From NCBI RefSeq assembly GCF_026151345.1, contig NZ_JAMQPR010000001.1, positions 1,780,231 through 1,844,230 of the forward strand: a stretch of DNA of 64,000 nt, in the 5' to 3' direction. Positions 10,387-18,077 of this stretch are shown one piece after another. Every line of letters begins with the position of its first letter. The stretch's first letter is position 1. Both the position numbers and the translations under genes were made by a program. The notes under the pieces were generated by a model. The model made no database searches. It had not been told where the DNA came from and saw nothing but the letters and a program-made list of their open reading frames with translations. The DNA comes from Leptospira paudalimensis. Lineage in GTDB: Bacteria > Spirochaetota > Leptospiria > Leptospirales > Leptospiraceae.

Positions 10387-11392
10387 ACATTCCAGCTACT
10401 TCAGATTTGGGAAGTTTTGTGACATGTTTTTCTGTCATGCCAAGAGCTGATTCAGGATTCATAATTTTCCCGTTTCGGAACACTTCAAAATGCAAATGTG
10501 CCCCAGTAGCTGTTCCTGTCCTACCGACAAGTGCTACTACCCTGCCCATCTTCACCGTTTCCCCAACCTCAACTAAAATCTGAGAACAATGGGCGTAAAC
10601 TGTTTTATACCCATTTTTGTGTTGGATGGTCACGGAATTTCCATACCCACCATTTCGGCCCGTAAATACAACTTCACCATCGGCAGCTGAAAGGACGGGT
10701 GCCCCCACTTTCGCAGCAAGATCAAGTCCAGAGTGGTACACCCGGTTGTATTTGTTAAACGGGTCCACACGGCGTCCAAAACGAGATGTAACTCGGCTTT
10801 GTGGCACAGGTAAAATGAAAATCTTTTTTAAAACAACTCTGGAAGAAGAAGCATTTTTGACTTGGACAGGCACTTCTAGTACTTGCCCTACTTTTAGTTG
10901 GTCATTCGTAAGGGAATTTGCTTTCTTCAATTTCGCAACATCGATGGAAAAGGAACGGGCAATTTTCGAAAGATTGTCCTTTTTTTGGACGGTGTATTTT
11001 TTCACAACAATCCCTGATTCATGAACGACTGTGTTACTGACAACAGGGGAAACATCAATGTATTTGGGAAGGTCAAGAGAAGCAAGTTCCACTTCTTCTT
11101 CTTCCGATGTTTGGTTCACACCAACTGCGAATAATTTGTGAACTTCCGATTCTTGGGATTGGTTACTAAAAAGGCGAAATACAGTTCCATCCCCAGAAGG
11201 AAGGCTATCATTAATTTCTTGGTGGATTTTTTGGAATGGATTGGCAGAAAGACCAGTCCCCCCTACGAACAACAAAACGAATGTTACCAACCGAAGAACC
11301 TTCACAGATATCCTATCGGGAACTAAACCGAAGATTCTTGAATGAGAAAGAAAGAAAGCTGGAAAATCAAAATAATCGAACAATGAGAGCAT
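10385..11392 (-). CDS. LysM/M23-family periplasmic peptidase
   Basis: A 335-residue exported protein. A LysM module (KYTVQKKDNLSKIARSF to VGQVLEVPV, about residues 132-175) binds peptidoglycan. The C-terminal M23/LytM domain (about 195-315) has the zinc motifs intact: HSGLD, YAHCSQ and HLHFEV, with GTGTATGAH before the last His. It should cut peptide cross-links in the wall. The ATG at 11392 has AAAGG upstream, but the hydrophobic signal starts only at residue 30, so a GTG at 11305 preceded by AGGA is an alternative. Its place ahead of gspC suggests that it opens the wall for the secreton; that role is inferred. Confidence 0.88.
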   Translation of the reverse strand: MLSLFDYFDFPAFFLSHSRIFGLVPDRISVKVLRLVTFVLLFVGGTGLSANPFQKIHQEINDSLPSGDGTVFRLFSNQSQESEVHKLFAVGVNQTSEEEEVELASLDLPKYIDVSPVVSNTVVHESGIVVKKYTVQKKDNLSKIARSFSIDVAKLKKANSLTNDQLKVGQVLEVPVQVKNASSSRVVLKKIFILPVPQSRVTSRFGRRVDPFNKYNRVYHSGLDLAAKVGAPVLSAADGEVVFTGRNGGYGNSVTIQHKNGYKTVYAHCSQILVEVGETVKMGRVVALVGRTGTATGAHLHFEVFRNGKIMNPESALGMTEKHVTKLPKSEVAGM

Positions 11393-11401
11393 CCCAAACC
11401 T

Positions 11402-11794
11402 TTATTTCTTTGTTTTTTTGGCGTTTTGTTCTACGAGTGTGAATTTCTGGTTCACCCACTCTTCCACATCCGCCAAGTCATATTCTCTTTTTTTCACATC
11501 ATCATTGATGATATAGTCTGCAAGTTTTCCCACCGAAGACTCACGAGACTCTTGGATTGGGTAGACCTTAAGTTTTAAAAGAGAGGGAGTTGATTCGATG
11601 TAGATCTTAACGAGGGTACCTTTTTTCCAAACTTCCGTTTGGGAAAATTTGATCTCATCACGCAGCGCGTATGTTTTTCCATCATAGAATTCATTGATCT
11701 CCCTTAACTTTTCTTTTTTGATCAGTCGTTGTGAACAGTGGCTGAACACAAGGACAAGAACGAGGGGAAATACACGAATGATACTACAAACCAA
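11402..11794 (-). CDS. Type II secretion-associated lipoprotein (candidate pilotin)
   Basis: A 130-residue protein with a short hydrophobic signal ending VLVLVFSHC, a plausible spirochaetal lipobox with Cys20. The mature part is charged (KKEKLREINEFYDGKTYALRDEIKF) and has no domain I recognise. It starts with TTG at 11794, ends nine bases before the peptidase gene, and is the first gene of the secretion operon. Position and lipid anchor make it a candidate pilotin for GspD, but this is inference from context; secretin pilotins vary too much in sequence to call by eye. Confidence 0.7.
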   Translation of the reverse strand: MVCSIIRVFPLVLVLVFSHCSQRLIKKEKLREINEFYDGKTYALRDEIKFSQTEVWKKGTLVKIYIESTPSLLKLKVYPIQESRESSVGKLADYIINDDVKKREYDLADVEEWVNQKFTLVEQNAKKTKK

Positions 11795-11832
11795 AGCAAA
11801 CTCTCAGGAAAAGTCACCATGATGCCTTAATT

Positions 11833-13335
11833 ATGAAAAGTCTTTTTTATTTTTTGGACCAAAAGCGATTCATTCCACCTCTTTTCCATGTGAGCCCCAA
11901 ACGAGCAGAAGTTGGAAGTTTGTTATATGAATGGAATGGAACAAAAGAAATCCAAGTCGAAGTCGGGATTAGGAGGGGTTTCCCCCAGTTTCAAATCTTG
12001 GGCAATGTCCCACAAGAGGCAAAGGAAGCCAGAGACCGCATCCGTTTGGCCATAGAGGCCTCTTCCTATGATTTTCCTATCGAAACCATCATCATCAATG
12101 TAAAACCCACACACATCCAAAAGAGGAAGATTTCCCTGGATTTGGCAGTTGCGGTTGGAATCTTACAAGCAACTGGCCAAATCCCAATTCCAGACCCAAA
12201 CATCCTCTATTTGGGAAACTTGGGCCTTGATGGTAGCCTCGTCGGAGGAAAAGAACTTCTCCCATTCCTTTGGCAAAGGGCAAAAGAAGAAAAAAAAATC
12301 CTTTGTATTCCGACGAGTTTACAACTCTTTCCGTTACCAGAAGGTGAGTATTATTTCCTTTCCCACTTACAAGATTTAGAATCGATCGGAAACCAAAAAC
12401 CGGAAATTCGAAACCAAACATTCGATACAAATCACACACTAGATTGGGAGGAAGTACTCTTAAATCCTTATCAGATGAAAGTCTTCCAAGGTTTGTTATA
12501 TGCCATTCTCGGTAACCACCATAGCATTTTACTTGGTAGTCCTGGTGTGGGCAAAACCATGTTACACAGGTTACTCGAACCGCTCCTTCCACCTCGGATC
12601 CCTTCTTTCTACAAGAACACTGGAAGTTGGACATCAAAAGGTGAATTTGAGGTTCCCACAAACAAACCTTCCTTTCGTTCACCTCACCATTCTACCACCG
12701 AAGTGGGGTTAATTGGTGGTGGACTTCCCTACCAACCTGGCGAAATCACAAAAGCAGAAGGAGGAATATTATTCTTAGATGAAGCTCTCGAATTTAAAGA
12801 CCGAATCTTAGAGAGTTTACGAATGCCCATGGAAGATTCTTATCTTGAAATCACGAGGATGAATGAAGTGACAAAAATCAAAACAGATTTCACTCTCCTA
12901 CTTTCTTCGAATCCTTGCCCTTGTGGAAATTACCAAAGCCAAAACCATTGCCATTGTTCCTTACAAAAAATTCGATTGTACCTTCAAAAAATTAGCGGAG
13001 CTTTTATCGATCGTATCACTATATTCCAAACACTCTTTGAAACTTCTGATGAACGTAATATACGATTGGAAGAAATTCGATTAAAACAAATCGTAAAAGA
13101 AAAATTCAGTTTTCAAAAGGAAAAATCCATTCCTTCCGAAGAACCACTTTCTATATTGAAACAATTGGAAATAGGTAAAGATACAAAACATTTATCCTTA
13201 CGAAAGAAAAAACAAATTGTTTCTCTCGCAAGGACGATTGCAGATTGGAACCTCTCCCCTAGAACAAAGGAAGTACATATTCAAGAGGCTTTGGATTATA
13301 CTTTGGGATACCAGTGGATTTATAGCCTAGGATGA
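11833..13335 (+). CDS. comM: ComM/YifB family AAA+ ATPase (Mg-chelatase-like)
   Basis: A 500-residue protein with the family's three parts. An N-terminal ChlI-like domain spans about residues 25-150 (EVGIRRGFPQFQILGN, then KISLDLAVAVGIL). The AAA+ core has Walker A GSPGVGKTM near residue 234, FRSPHHSTTE and Walker B GGILFLDE. A NPCPCGNY...CHC cysteine cluster near 360 and a C-terminal helical lid follow. ComM acts as a branch-migration helicase in natural transformation of Vibrio and Haemophilus; its role in bacteria not known to be competent is unclear. It is transcribed divergently from the gsp operon and its stop directly abuts the opposing small gene. Confidence 0.92.
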   Translation: MKSLFYFLDQKRFIPPLFHVSPKRAEVGSLLYEWNGTKEIQVEVGIRRGFPQFQILGNVPQEAKEARDRIRLAIEASSYDFPIETIIINVKPTHIQKRKISLDLAVAVGILQATGQIPIPDPNILYLGNLGLDGSLVGGKELLPFLWQRAKEEKKILCIPTSLQLFPLPEGEYYFLSHLQDLESIGNQKPEIRNQTFDTNHTLDWEEVLLNPYQMKVFQGLLYAILGNHHSILLGSPGVGKTMLHRLLEPLLPPRIPSFYKNTGSWTSKGEFEVPTNKPSFRSPHHSTTEVGLIGGGLPYQPGEITKAEGGILFLDEALEFKDRILESLRMPMEDSYLEITRMNEVTKIKTDFTLLLSSNPCPCGNYQSQNHCHCSLQKIRLYLQKISGAFIDRITIFQTLFETSDERNIRLEEIRLKQIVKEKFSFQKEKSIPSEEPLSILKQLEIGKDTKHLSLRKKKQIVSLARTIADWNLSPRTKEVHIQEALDYTLGYQWIYSLG

Positions 13336-13536
13336 TTATTTGGAAATAAAATGTGATATTTCCATTGCAATCTTGTTGATTGCATAATCCATATAGGCAG
13401 GATCATCGATTTTTTTCTTATAGGTATCAAATTTTTTTTGGATCGTAGATGCCATTCCCCTTTTGCGAAGGAGTACAGGATCTGGTCCAAATTCATCGGT
13501 TTCTGCTAAATTCCCAAATACACTAAATTGACTCAT
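13336..13536 (-). CDS. Small hypothetical protein (66 aa)
   Basis: An open frame of 66 codons starting ATG at 13536 with AAGGAAG seven bases upstream; a further ATG seven codons earlier lies before that ribosome site and is less likely. The protein is soluble and charged (MSQFSVFGNLAETDEFGPDP, then a Lys/Asp-rich helix ending EISHFISK). There is no signal peptide, membrane segment or known motif. It ends exactly at the comM stop on the other strand. Its good ribosome site and codon use make it a likely real gene of unknown function, following yraN on the same strand. Confidence 0.6.
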   Translation of the reverse strand: MSQFSVFGNLAETDEFGPDPVLLRKRGMASTIQKKFDTYKKKIDDPAYMDYAINKIAMEISHFISK

Positions 13537-13558
13537 GTGGTTACTTCCTTGTAACAAT

Positions 13559-13578
13559 CAAACTCTCATCCTTGAGAG
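13559..13578 (-). terminator. Weak hairpin downstream of yraN
   Basis: CTCTCA and TGAGAG form a 6-bp stem with a four-base loop, followed on the minus strand by TTTGATT. It lies between the yraN stop and the small gene. The stem is short and the U-run interrupted, so it is at most a partial terminator. Confidence 0.3.
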
Positions 13579-13638
13579 CGTTTCCCTTGTGGGATACAAA
13601 ACCAATCGGTTCGGTACAAAATTCCCTTGATGAAGTAT

Positions 13639-13983
13639 TTAGAAGATTGACGAATAAAAACGCACTTCCTTTTTTTCGGTGATATGGAGCAAATTAAAAC
13701 TAGGTGTTAGGTGGTAAAAAGCAGGAATTTCCTGTAATAAATGAAAATACACCTTCCGCATTCGATCACGTTTTGTCACATGAAGGCATTCCTTTGGATG
13801 AAACCCATTTTTTTCATTCCAAGTTTTGACTTCCGAACAATGAAGGGTTTCGTTCGTAAGACTAATTATGTCAATTTCACCGATCCGTTTTCGGTAATTT
13901 AGGAAGAGAATCGTATGGCCTTGGGATTCTAAAAAATCACGAGCAAACGTTTCCCCGAGTTTTCCAATCGTTGTTTTATTCAA
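13639..13983 (-). CDS. yraN: YraN family (UPF0102) endonuclease-like protein
   Basis: A 114-residue protein with the YraN core: GKLGETFARDFLESQGHTIL, NYRKRIGEIDIIS (nuclease Asp) and SEVKTW (nuclease Glu-x-Lys). The fold is restriction-endonuclease-like; biological substrates are not settled. The start is TTG at 13983, overlapping the stop of a seven-codon upstream ORF (see 13980-14000), which carries the only good ribosome-binding site. In many bacteria yraN lies next to rnhB, and here it is four genes downstream of rnhB, in keeping with that association. Confidence 0.88.
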   Translation of the reverse strand: MNKTTIGKLGETFARDFLESQGHTILFLNYRKRIGEIDIISLTNETLHCSEVKTWNEKNGFHPKECLHVTKRDRMRKVYFHLLQEIPAFYHLTPSFNLLHITEKKEVRFYSSIF

Positions 13984-14000
13984 ATTAAAAACCTTTTCAT
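13980..14000 (-). promoter_or_regulatory. Seven-codon upstream ORF coupled to yraN
   Basis: Upstream of the yraN TTG start is AAGGAG, six bases, then ATG and a minigene encoding Met-Lys-Arg-Phe-Leu-Ile before TGA. Its TGA overlaps the yraN TTG as TTGA. The minigene is not in frame with yraN (17-base offset). The yraN start has no ribosome site of its own outside this minigene, so termination-reinitiation coupling is the simplest reading. Confidence 0.5.
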
Positions 14001-14052
14001 CTTATCTCCTTCTCATTTTCTTGAAAAGGAAAAATGATCGATTCACGAATCT

Positions 14053-15240
14053 CTAATAGATCTGAGAGAATGGAATGGCTTGTTGGATGTATAAATTTAA
14101 ATCTTTCATTAAATCTACAAATTCCAGATGTTTGAGTCGTTTGCCATCTGCATCCTTTGTGACTCGGATAACAGGTCTTAGCGGTTTGTCTTTATTGGAT
14201 TCAATCACCATACCCATTCTGAGGTCAGAAAGTACAACCCCGGAACCCACTGGGAACATAGAAAGTTTATTTAAAAAGAGCCTTACCATTTTTAAATCAA
14301 AACGGTTCACATTTTCACTGATCATGATCTTCATCGCTTCATAAGGAAGGATGGCGGCACGGTAGGGCCTTGGGTGGATCATAGCCGCAAATTGGTCGGC
14401 AATCATAAAAACCTTTGTGAGTTCTTCAATTTGGTTGGCAAGGATCCGTTGTGGGTAACCTGATCCATCCAGTGCTTCATGGTGTTGCAAAGCAACAATC
14501 GCCAGTGAGTTCTTTAATTTTAACCTTTGGGTAAGGATTTGGTATCCTGTGACTGGGTGGCGTTTGATGGTCTTTAAATCTAGTTCTGTAAGATTGCCTT
14601 TTTTTTCAGAAACTTCTTCAGGGACAGTGACCATTCCGATGTCAGCAAAAAGAGAAGCAAGGGCCAAATCAATGAGTTTGGGTCTTGAGAACTCTAAGAA
14701 GTTTCCTAACATCACTGAAAAAAACGTCGCATAACAAATATGAGTATACAGGTAATACCCCGAGTGGGAATGCGATAAAAGTAAAATCGGAATCTGTGCG
14801 TTAGTTTTAGTGTGATCGGCTATTCGTTCTGCAATTTCTCTGAACTCTCGGATTTCCGTATAACGACCTTCCGATGCTGATTTATAAGTTTTTTGAACTA
14901 AGTCAAAACAATCTTTGAATACTGCATTAAATTCAACCTTGGATGAATTAGCCTTTTCTAAAAGGTATTTATACCGAGTGGAGTTTTCATCATCTTGGTA
15001 AAATGGAAGGTTGGTATCAAAATAACCAGGCCCACTCGTAGCAGAGGATTTGTCATTTTGATCCGCTGTGACTTTTTCTCCATCAGTTAGGATAAACGTG
15101 ATTCCAAATTGCACGAGGCGGTCTAAGTCTTGTTGTGTGATAGGTTGGTCGGCTCCAACAAAAACAGTATCCTTATCCAGGTAAAGAGACTTGGTAAACT
15201 TAGAACCAGCTTCTAAGTCACGTATGGAGATTTTCCGCAT
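14053..15240 (-). CDS. HD-GYP-like domain protein with degenerate HD motif
   Basis: A 395-residue protein with an N-terminal domain starting MRKISIRDLEAGSKFTKSLY (DUF3391-like opening) and a C-terminal HD-GYP region. Recognisable HD-GYP features are VPEEVSEKKGNLTELDLKTIKRHP, then GYQIL, LQHHEALDGSGYP (near residue 250) and FMIADQFAAM. The defining His-Asp pair is FADIGM (near 197), so the metal-binding His is Ala. The family hydrolyses cyclic-di-GMP; loss of this ligand suggests a sensor or binding role, or altered chemistry. It follows the FlhB-like gene after 34 bases. The domain assignment is good; activity is uncertain. Confidence 0.82.
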   Translation of the reverse strand: MRKISIRDLEAGSKFTKSLYLDKDTVFVGADQPITQQDLDRLVQFGITFILTDGEKVTADQNDKSSATSGPGYFDTNLPFYQDDENSTRYKYLLEKANSSKVEFNAVFKDCFDLVQKTYKSASEGRYTEIREFREIAERIADHTKTNAQIPILLLSHSHSGYYLYTHICYATFFSVMLGNFLEFSRPKLIDLALASLFADIGMVTVPEEVSEKKGNLTELDLKTIKRHPVTGYQILTQRLKLKNSLAIVALQHHEALDGSGYPQRILANQIEELTKVFMIADQFAAMIHPRPYRAAILPYEAMKIMISENVNRFDLKMVRLFLNKLSMFPVGSGVVLSDLRMGMVIESNKDKPLRPVIRVTKDADGKRLKHLEFVDLMKDLNLYIQQAIPFSQIY

Positions 15241-15274
15241 AATTGCGTAAATCTTAGTAGGAAGCGTAGAAACA

Positions 15275-15535
15275 TCAATTGTTTTTCTTTTCTCTTTCTA
15301 AAACCAGGATTCGAAAGACAGTTGCGACCACTTCATACAATTCTCTCGGAATTTCTTTCCCATTGGGGAGATGTTCTAGTGTACTTACCATCACTTCATC
15401 CCTCACAATGAAGACGCCTGCCTCTTCTGCAATTCGAACTAAATGATTTGCCAAATTCCCTTCTGCTTTGGCGACAACTTTTGGTGCCATCTGTTCTTTA
15501 GGGTTGTAGGCAAGGGCTACCATTTTCTTTTTCAT
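15275..15535 (-). CDS. ylqH: FlhB C-terminal-like small protein (YlqH type)
   Basis: An 86-residue protein matching only the cytoplasmic C-terminal domain of FlhB/YscU export-switch proteins: ALAYNPKEQMAPKVVAKAEGN, then AEEAGVFIVRDE and IPRELYEVVATVFRI. It lacks the membrane part, and the self-cleaving NPTH motif is not present (NPKE occupies an early equivalent). In Bacillus, ylqH sits after rnhB and ylqG, and the same order appears here. It overlaps the FliK-like gene by four bases. Function is unknown; it could modulate flagellar or other type III export. Confidence 0.85.
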   Translation of the reverse strand: MKKKMVALAYNPKEQMAPKVVAKAEGNLANHLVRIAEEAGVFIVRDEVMVSTLEHLPNGKEIPRELYEVVATVFRILVLEREKKNN

Positions 15536-16206
15536 CTATAATCCCCGTTAAAGGAAGATTGGTTCCATTCCTCAAAACTGATACTTCCAATTTGAGGGAA
15601 GTCCCGTATTAAATCCTGTAACTTCTGTTTGAGGTCTGGTGAAACCGACTGAGTTTCATCATTTTCCATTCCATGACTCACAAACTCGATGTTCACAGGA
15701 TTTTGGTTTTCTGGTTCATAATAAAAAAGAATCCCCAATGGACCAAACCCCTCCGCCTTCCAAAACACATAGAGTGTACATCCTTTTTCATTGGGTTCCA
15801 CGACCATCTCTAGGTTTTCTTTTCTTTCACGTTTATGAACGGATAGAAAATCTGTTCCCTTCGATTCTCCGAGGAAAAAATTCCAAATGCCTTTTAAGGA
15901 AGTGGGTTCACTGGTCCGAGAGTCACTTCCGCTATATTTTGTAAAGGTTTCCCAACGCGATAATTCCTTGGCCTTGCTATTTGTATAATGATGGGAAACA
16001 GTAAGTTTCTCTTTTGGTATGGGTTTTTCATTTCCAAGAATCTTCCCAAGGGCAGGATTCCTTGTCTGTTTTTGGATTGGGTGGATTGGTTTTTTGACCA
16101 AACTTCCGTTTGTTTCTAAATCTTGTGGGAGTGGTTTTCCGATCGAACGTAGGAGTTGGGAAAGGGCAGTACCAGAAACATTAACGGGAGAAAAGAGAGG
16201 GCTCAC
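15532..16206 (-). CDS. FliK C-terminal-like protein (YlqG-position)
   Basis: About 224 residues. The N-terminal half is low-complexity, Lys/Pro-rich and probably disordered; the C-terminal half (LEMVVEPNEKGCTLYVFWKA, GPLGILFYYEPENQNPVNIE, then KLQDLIRDFPQIGSISFEEW) resembles the hook-length-control domain of FliK. A GTG at 16206 has AAGGGAAGGGA just upstream and is preferred over a GTG at 16230. It overlaps the rnhB end by about 26 bases and the ylqH-like gene by four. The pairing of a FliK-like and an FlhB-like tail protein right after rnhB matches Bacillus ylqG-ylqH, which is the main support for the call. Confidence 0.6.
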   Translation of the reverse strand: MSPLFSPVNVSGTALSQLLRSIGKPLPQDLETNGSLVKKPIHPIQKQTRNPALGKILGNEKPIPKEKLTVSHHYTNSKAKELSRWETFTKYSGSDSRTSEPTSLKGIWNFFLGESKGTDFLSVHKRERKENLEMVVEPNEKGCTLYVFWKAEGFGPLGILFYYEPENQNPVNIEFVSHGMENDETQSVSPDLKQKLQDLIRDFPQIGSISFEEWNQSSFNGDYR

Positions 16207-16984
16207 TCCCTTCCCTTCGGAGAAAATCACAAAAACTCAACCGATGGATGGGAGAAATTCCGAGTTTCCTGAGTGCCTCCCTATGCTCTTCTGTGCCATA
16301 CCCTTTGTGTTTGGCAAAACCATACCCAGGGTATTTCCGATCCATCTGTTCCATGTATTCATCTCGGTAGGTTTTCGCAAGGATAGAAGCCGCAGAAATC
16401 GATGGTACTAAATCATCTCCCTTAGGAATGGAGAGATACCCTTCGATGGGGCTTGAGAGTTTTAGTTTGTAATTCCCATCCAAAAAAAGAAAGGGGCTTC
16501 GTTCCGGATTTGAATTGGGATCTTTTTGTTCGGCTGGGGACTTGAGATCGGATGAGGATAGATTTCCTTCATTTAGGTTTTGGGAAGGAAGACTTAGAAT
16601 TCCATTGGGATACGTCTGCCTCTTCAGTGAATTATCCTTCGGCAATGCACGGCCTATCCCGTAAAAGATGGCTTGGTTGATATTAAACTTATCGATGAAT
16701 TTCGCACTGACAAAGGAAACATGCCAATATCGGACGTATTGTAAGATATCCTTTCGGAGTTCGAGTCGTTTGGGTTCGGGGATTTTTTTGGAGTCGCGGA
16801 GGCCTTTTAAGATCTCACCTGACTGAATTTTTTTTAGCGTATCAATTTCGAAGGAAACACAACCAACAGATACTGGACCTGCAAGTGTGCCACGGCCAGC
16901 TTCATCAAAAGAAAAAGTGACTAATTCGGGGATTTGGAATTCAGGAAAAAACGGCCGTTTGATGGCCGTTAGATCGAAAGAAAT
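16181..16984 (-). CDS. rnhB: Ribonuclease HII, no canonical start codon
   Basis: All RNase HII hallmarks are in one frame: FDEAGRGTLAGPV, GLRDSKKIP, FLFLDGNYKL, ASILAKTYRDEYM and YPGYGFAKHKGYGTEEHREAL ending HRLSF. The enzyme removes ribonucleotides from DNA in the cytoplasm. The frame opens after a TAG near 16990 and contains no ATG, GTG or TTG before DEAGRG. The first such codon is a TTG at 16645, which would remove the catalytic N-terminus. I mark the ATT at 16984 (overlapping the rplS stop) as one option; ATC at 16933 is another. There is also a Ser/Pro/Asn-rich insertion of about 35-40 residues before FLFLDG. Confidence 0.85.
   Translation of the reverse strand: MSFDLTAIKRPFFPEFQIPELVTFSFDEAGRGTLAGPVSVGCVSFEIDTLKKIQSGEILKGLRDSKKIPEPKRLELRKDILQYVRYWHVSFVSAKFIDKFNINQAIFYGIGRALPKDNSLKRQTYPNGILSLPSQNLNEGNLSSSDLKSPAEQKDPNSNPERSPFLFLDGNYKLKLSSPIEGYLSIPKGDDLVPSISAASILAKTYRDEYMEQMDRKYPGYGFAKHKGYGTEEHREALRKLGISPIHRLSFCDFLRREGSEPSLFSR
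16946..16970 (-). terminator. Intrinsic terminator after rplS, inside the rnhB 5' region
   Basis: On the minus strand AACGGCC and GGCCGTT form a 7-bp GC-rich stem with a seven-base loop, followed by a T-run (TTTT then CC). It begins 14 bases after the rplS stop codon. This is the clearest rho-independent terminator in the window, and it should reduce transcription into rnhB and the genes beyond. Confidence 0.8.
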
Positions 16985-17463
16985 TATGCGCTAGGTGCTT
17001 CTGCTGTGGCTGCTTTCGCTGCCTTAGAAGCTTCGTCCTGTCTCTTTTTGTCTTTGGCAACAATTGCTTGTCCGCCTTTTCTTTCTTTGATACGTCCTGC
17101 TTTTCCTTTTTTATCACGGAGATAAAAGAGTTTTGCACGACGAACAGATCCTTTCCGAACGAGTTCAATTTTTGCAATTCTTGGGCTATGGAGTGGGAAA
17201 ATTCGTTCCACTCCGATATCGTAAGAAACACGTCTTACAGTGAAAGTTTTGCTTTGCGATTTGTTCGCAATGGAGATCACAACACCTTCGTAAACCTGAA
17301 CACGTTCTTTTCCAGATTCAACGATTTTGTAGTGAACTTTTACAGTATCACCAATTTCGAAATTAAGTTCGTTCTTTGCTTCGCCTGCGAGTGCTGTTTC
17401 TAGAATCTGATTCATGGCTTCCTCTAAGAATGATTTCTTGTTTTGCGGTTTTTTTGCCGCCAT
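16984..17463 (-). CDS. rplS: 50S ribosomal protein L19
   Basis: A 159-residue protein. The L19 core is clear: [58 protein letters not shown] and [19 protein letters not shown]19 sits at the 30S-50S interface. It is longer than the usual 115-120 residues: about 25 extra residues at the N-terminus and an Ala/Lys-rich C-terminal tail ([17 protein letters not shown]). It overlaps the trmD end by 40 bases. A terminator follows the stop. An ATG further in, near residue 17 (MNQIL), could shorten the N-terminus. Confidence 0.95.
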   Translation of the reverse strand: MAAKKPQNKKSFLEEAMNQILETALAGEAKNELNFEIGDTVKVHYKIVESGKERVQVYEGVVISIANKSQSKTFTVRRVSYDIGVERIFPLHSPRIAKIELVRKGSVRRAKLFYLRDKKGKAGRIKERKGGQAIVAKDKKRQDEASKAAKAATAEAPSA

Positions 17464-18077
17464 TTCCGGATCTCTTCATGATGTCCACCGAGGAGCACGT
17501 CAGGAACAGTCCAACCCATAAAATCATAGGGTTTTGTATACTGGGGGTATTCTAATTCTTCCGTTTCGTTGTGTGATTCTTCGAGAAGGCTTTCTTCCTT
17601 CCCCAAAAACCCCGGTACAAACCGAGACAGGCAATCTGCCACAACGAGAGCAGCTAAATCCCCCGATGAAATAACATAGTTTCCAATGGCCACTTCCCTG
17701 TCAATTAAATGCTCCGTGACACGATGGTCGACCCCTTCATAATACCCCGAAATCAAGGTAAAGGTATCAGATGATTCAAAAATTTCACGAGCCAAGGTTT
17801 GGTTGAATAGTTCCCCCGAAGGGCTAAGCAAAATGACCTTCCCTTTTTTCTCACCCAATGATTCGAGAGCGCGGTAAATGGGTCCCACCTGCAATAACAT
17901 GCCTGGACCACCACCGTAAATGGTATCGTCTACCTTCTGGTGTTTGTTGTCGGCAAAGTCTCGTAAGTGCACGGTGTTGATTTCCACAACCCCTTGTTTG
18001 ACGGCTTTACCAGGGATCCCTGTATCAAAATAAGAAGTGATTTTTTCTGGGAAAAGGGTGATGAAATTAAACCTCAA
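17424..18077 (-). CDS. trmD: tRNA (guanine-37-N1)-methyltransferase
   Basis: A 217-residue SPOUT-fold enzyme that makes m1G37 in tRNAs reading CNN and related codons, preventing +1 frameshifting. Visible family motifs are [61 protein letters not shown] and the C-terminal [24 protein letters not shown] is bound in the deep trefoil knot around GYYEG...IGNYV. It lies between rimM (11-base overlap) and rplS (40-base overlap), the conserved bacterial order. No unusual substitutions were noticed; the tail is slightly shorter than in E. coli. Confidence 0.96.
   Translation of the reverse strand: MRFNFITLFPEKITSYFDTGIPGKAVKQGVVEINTVHLRDFADNKHQKVDDTIYGGGPGMLLQVGPIYRALESLGEKKGKVILLSPSGELFNQTLAREIFESSDTFTLISGYYEGVDHRVTEHLIDREVAIGNYVISSGDLAALVVADCLSRFVPGFLGKEESLLEESHNETEELEYPQYTKPYDFMGWTVPDVLLGGHHEEIRKWRQKNRKTRNHS

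Noticed and set aside
12095..12682. A 195-codon minus-strand frame inside comM
   Set aside because: It is antisense to a well-conserved AAA+ domain and has no recognisable motif.
16181..16645. RNase HII as a 154-residue protein starting at TTG 16645
   Set aside because: The upstream in-frame sequence encodes the catalytic DEAGRG and DSKK motifs, so the shorter version would be inactive; the gene is annotated through the upstream frame instead.
16941..17231. Minus-strand frame overlapping rplS and the rnhB leader
   Set aside because: It is another frame of rplS with no family features; the intergenic part is explained by the terminator.
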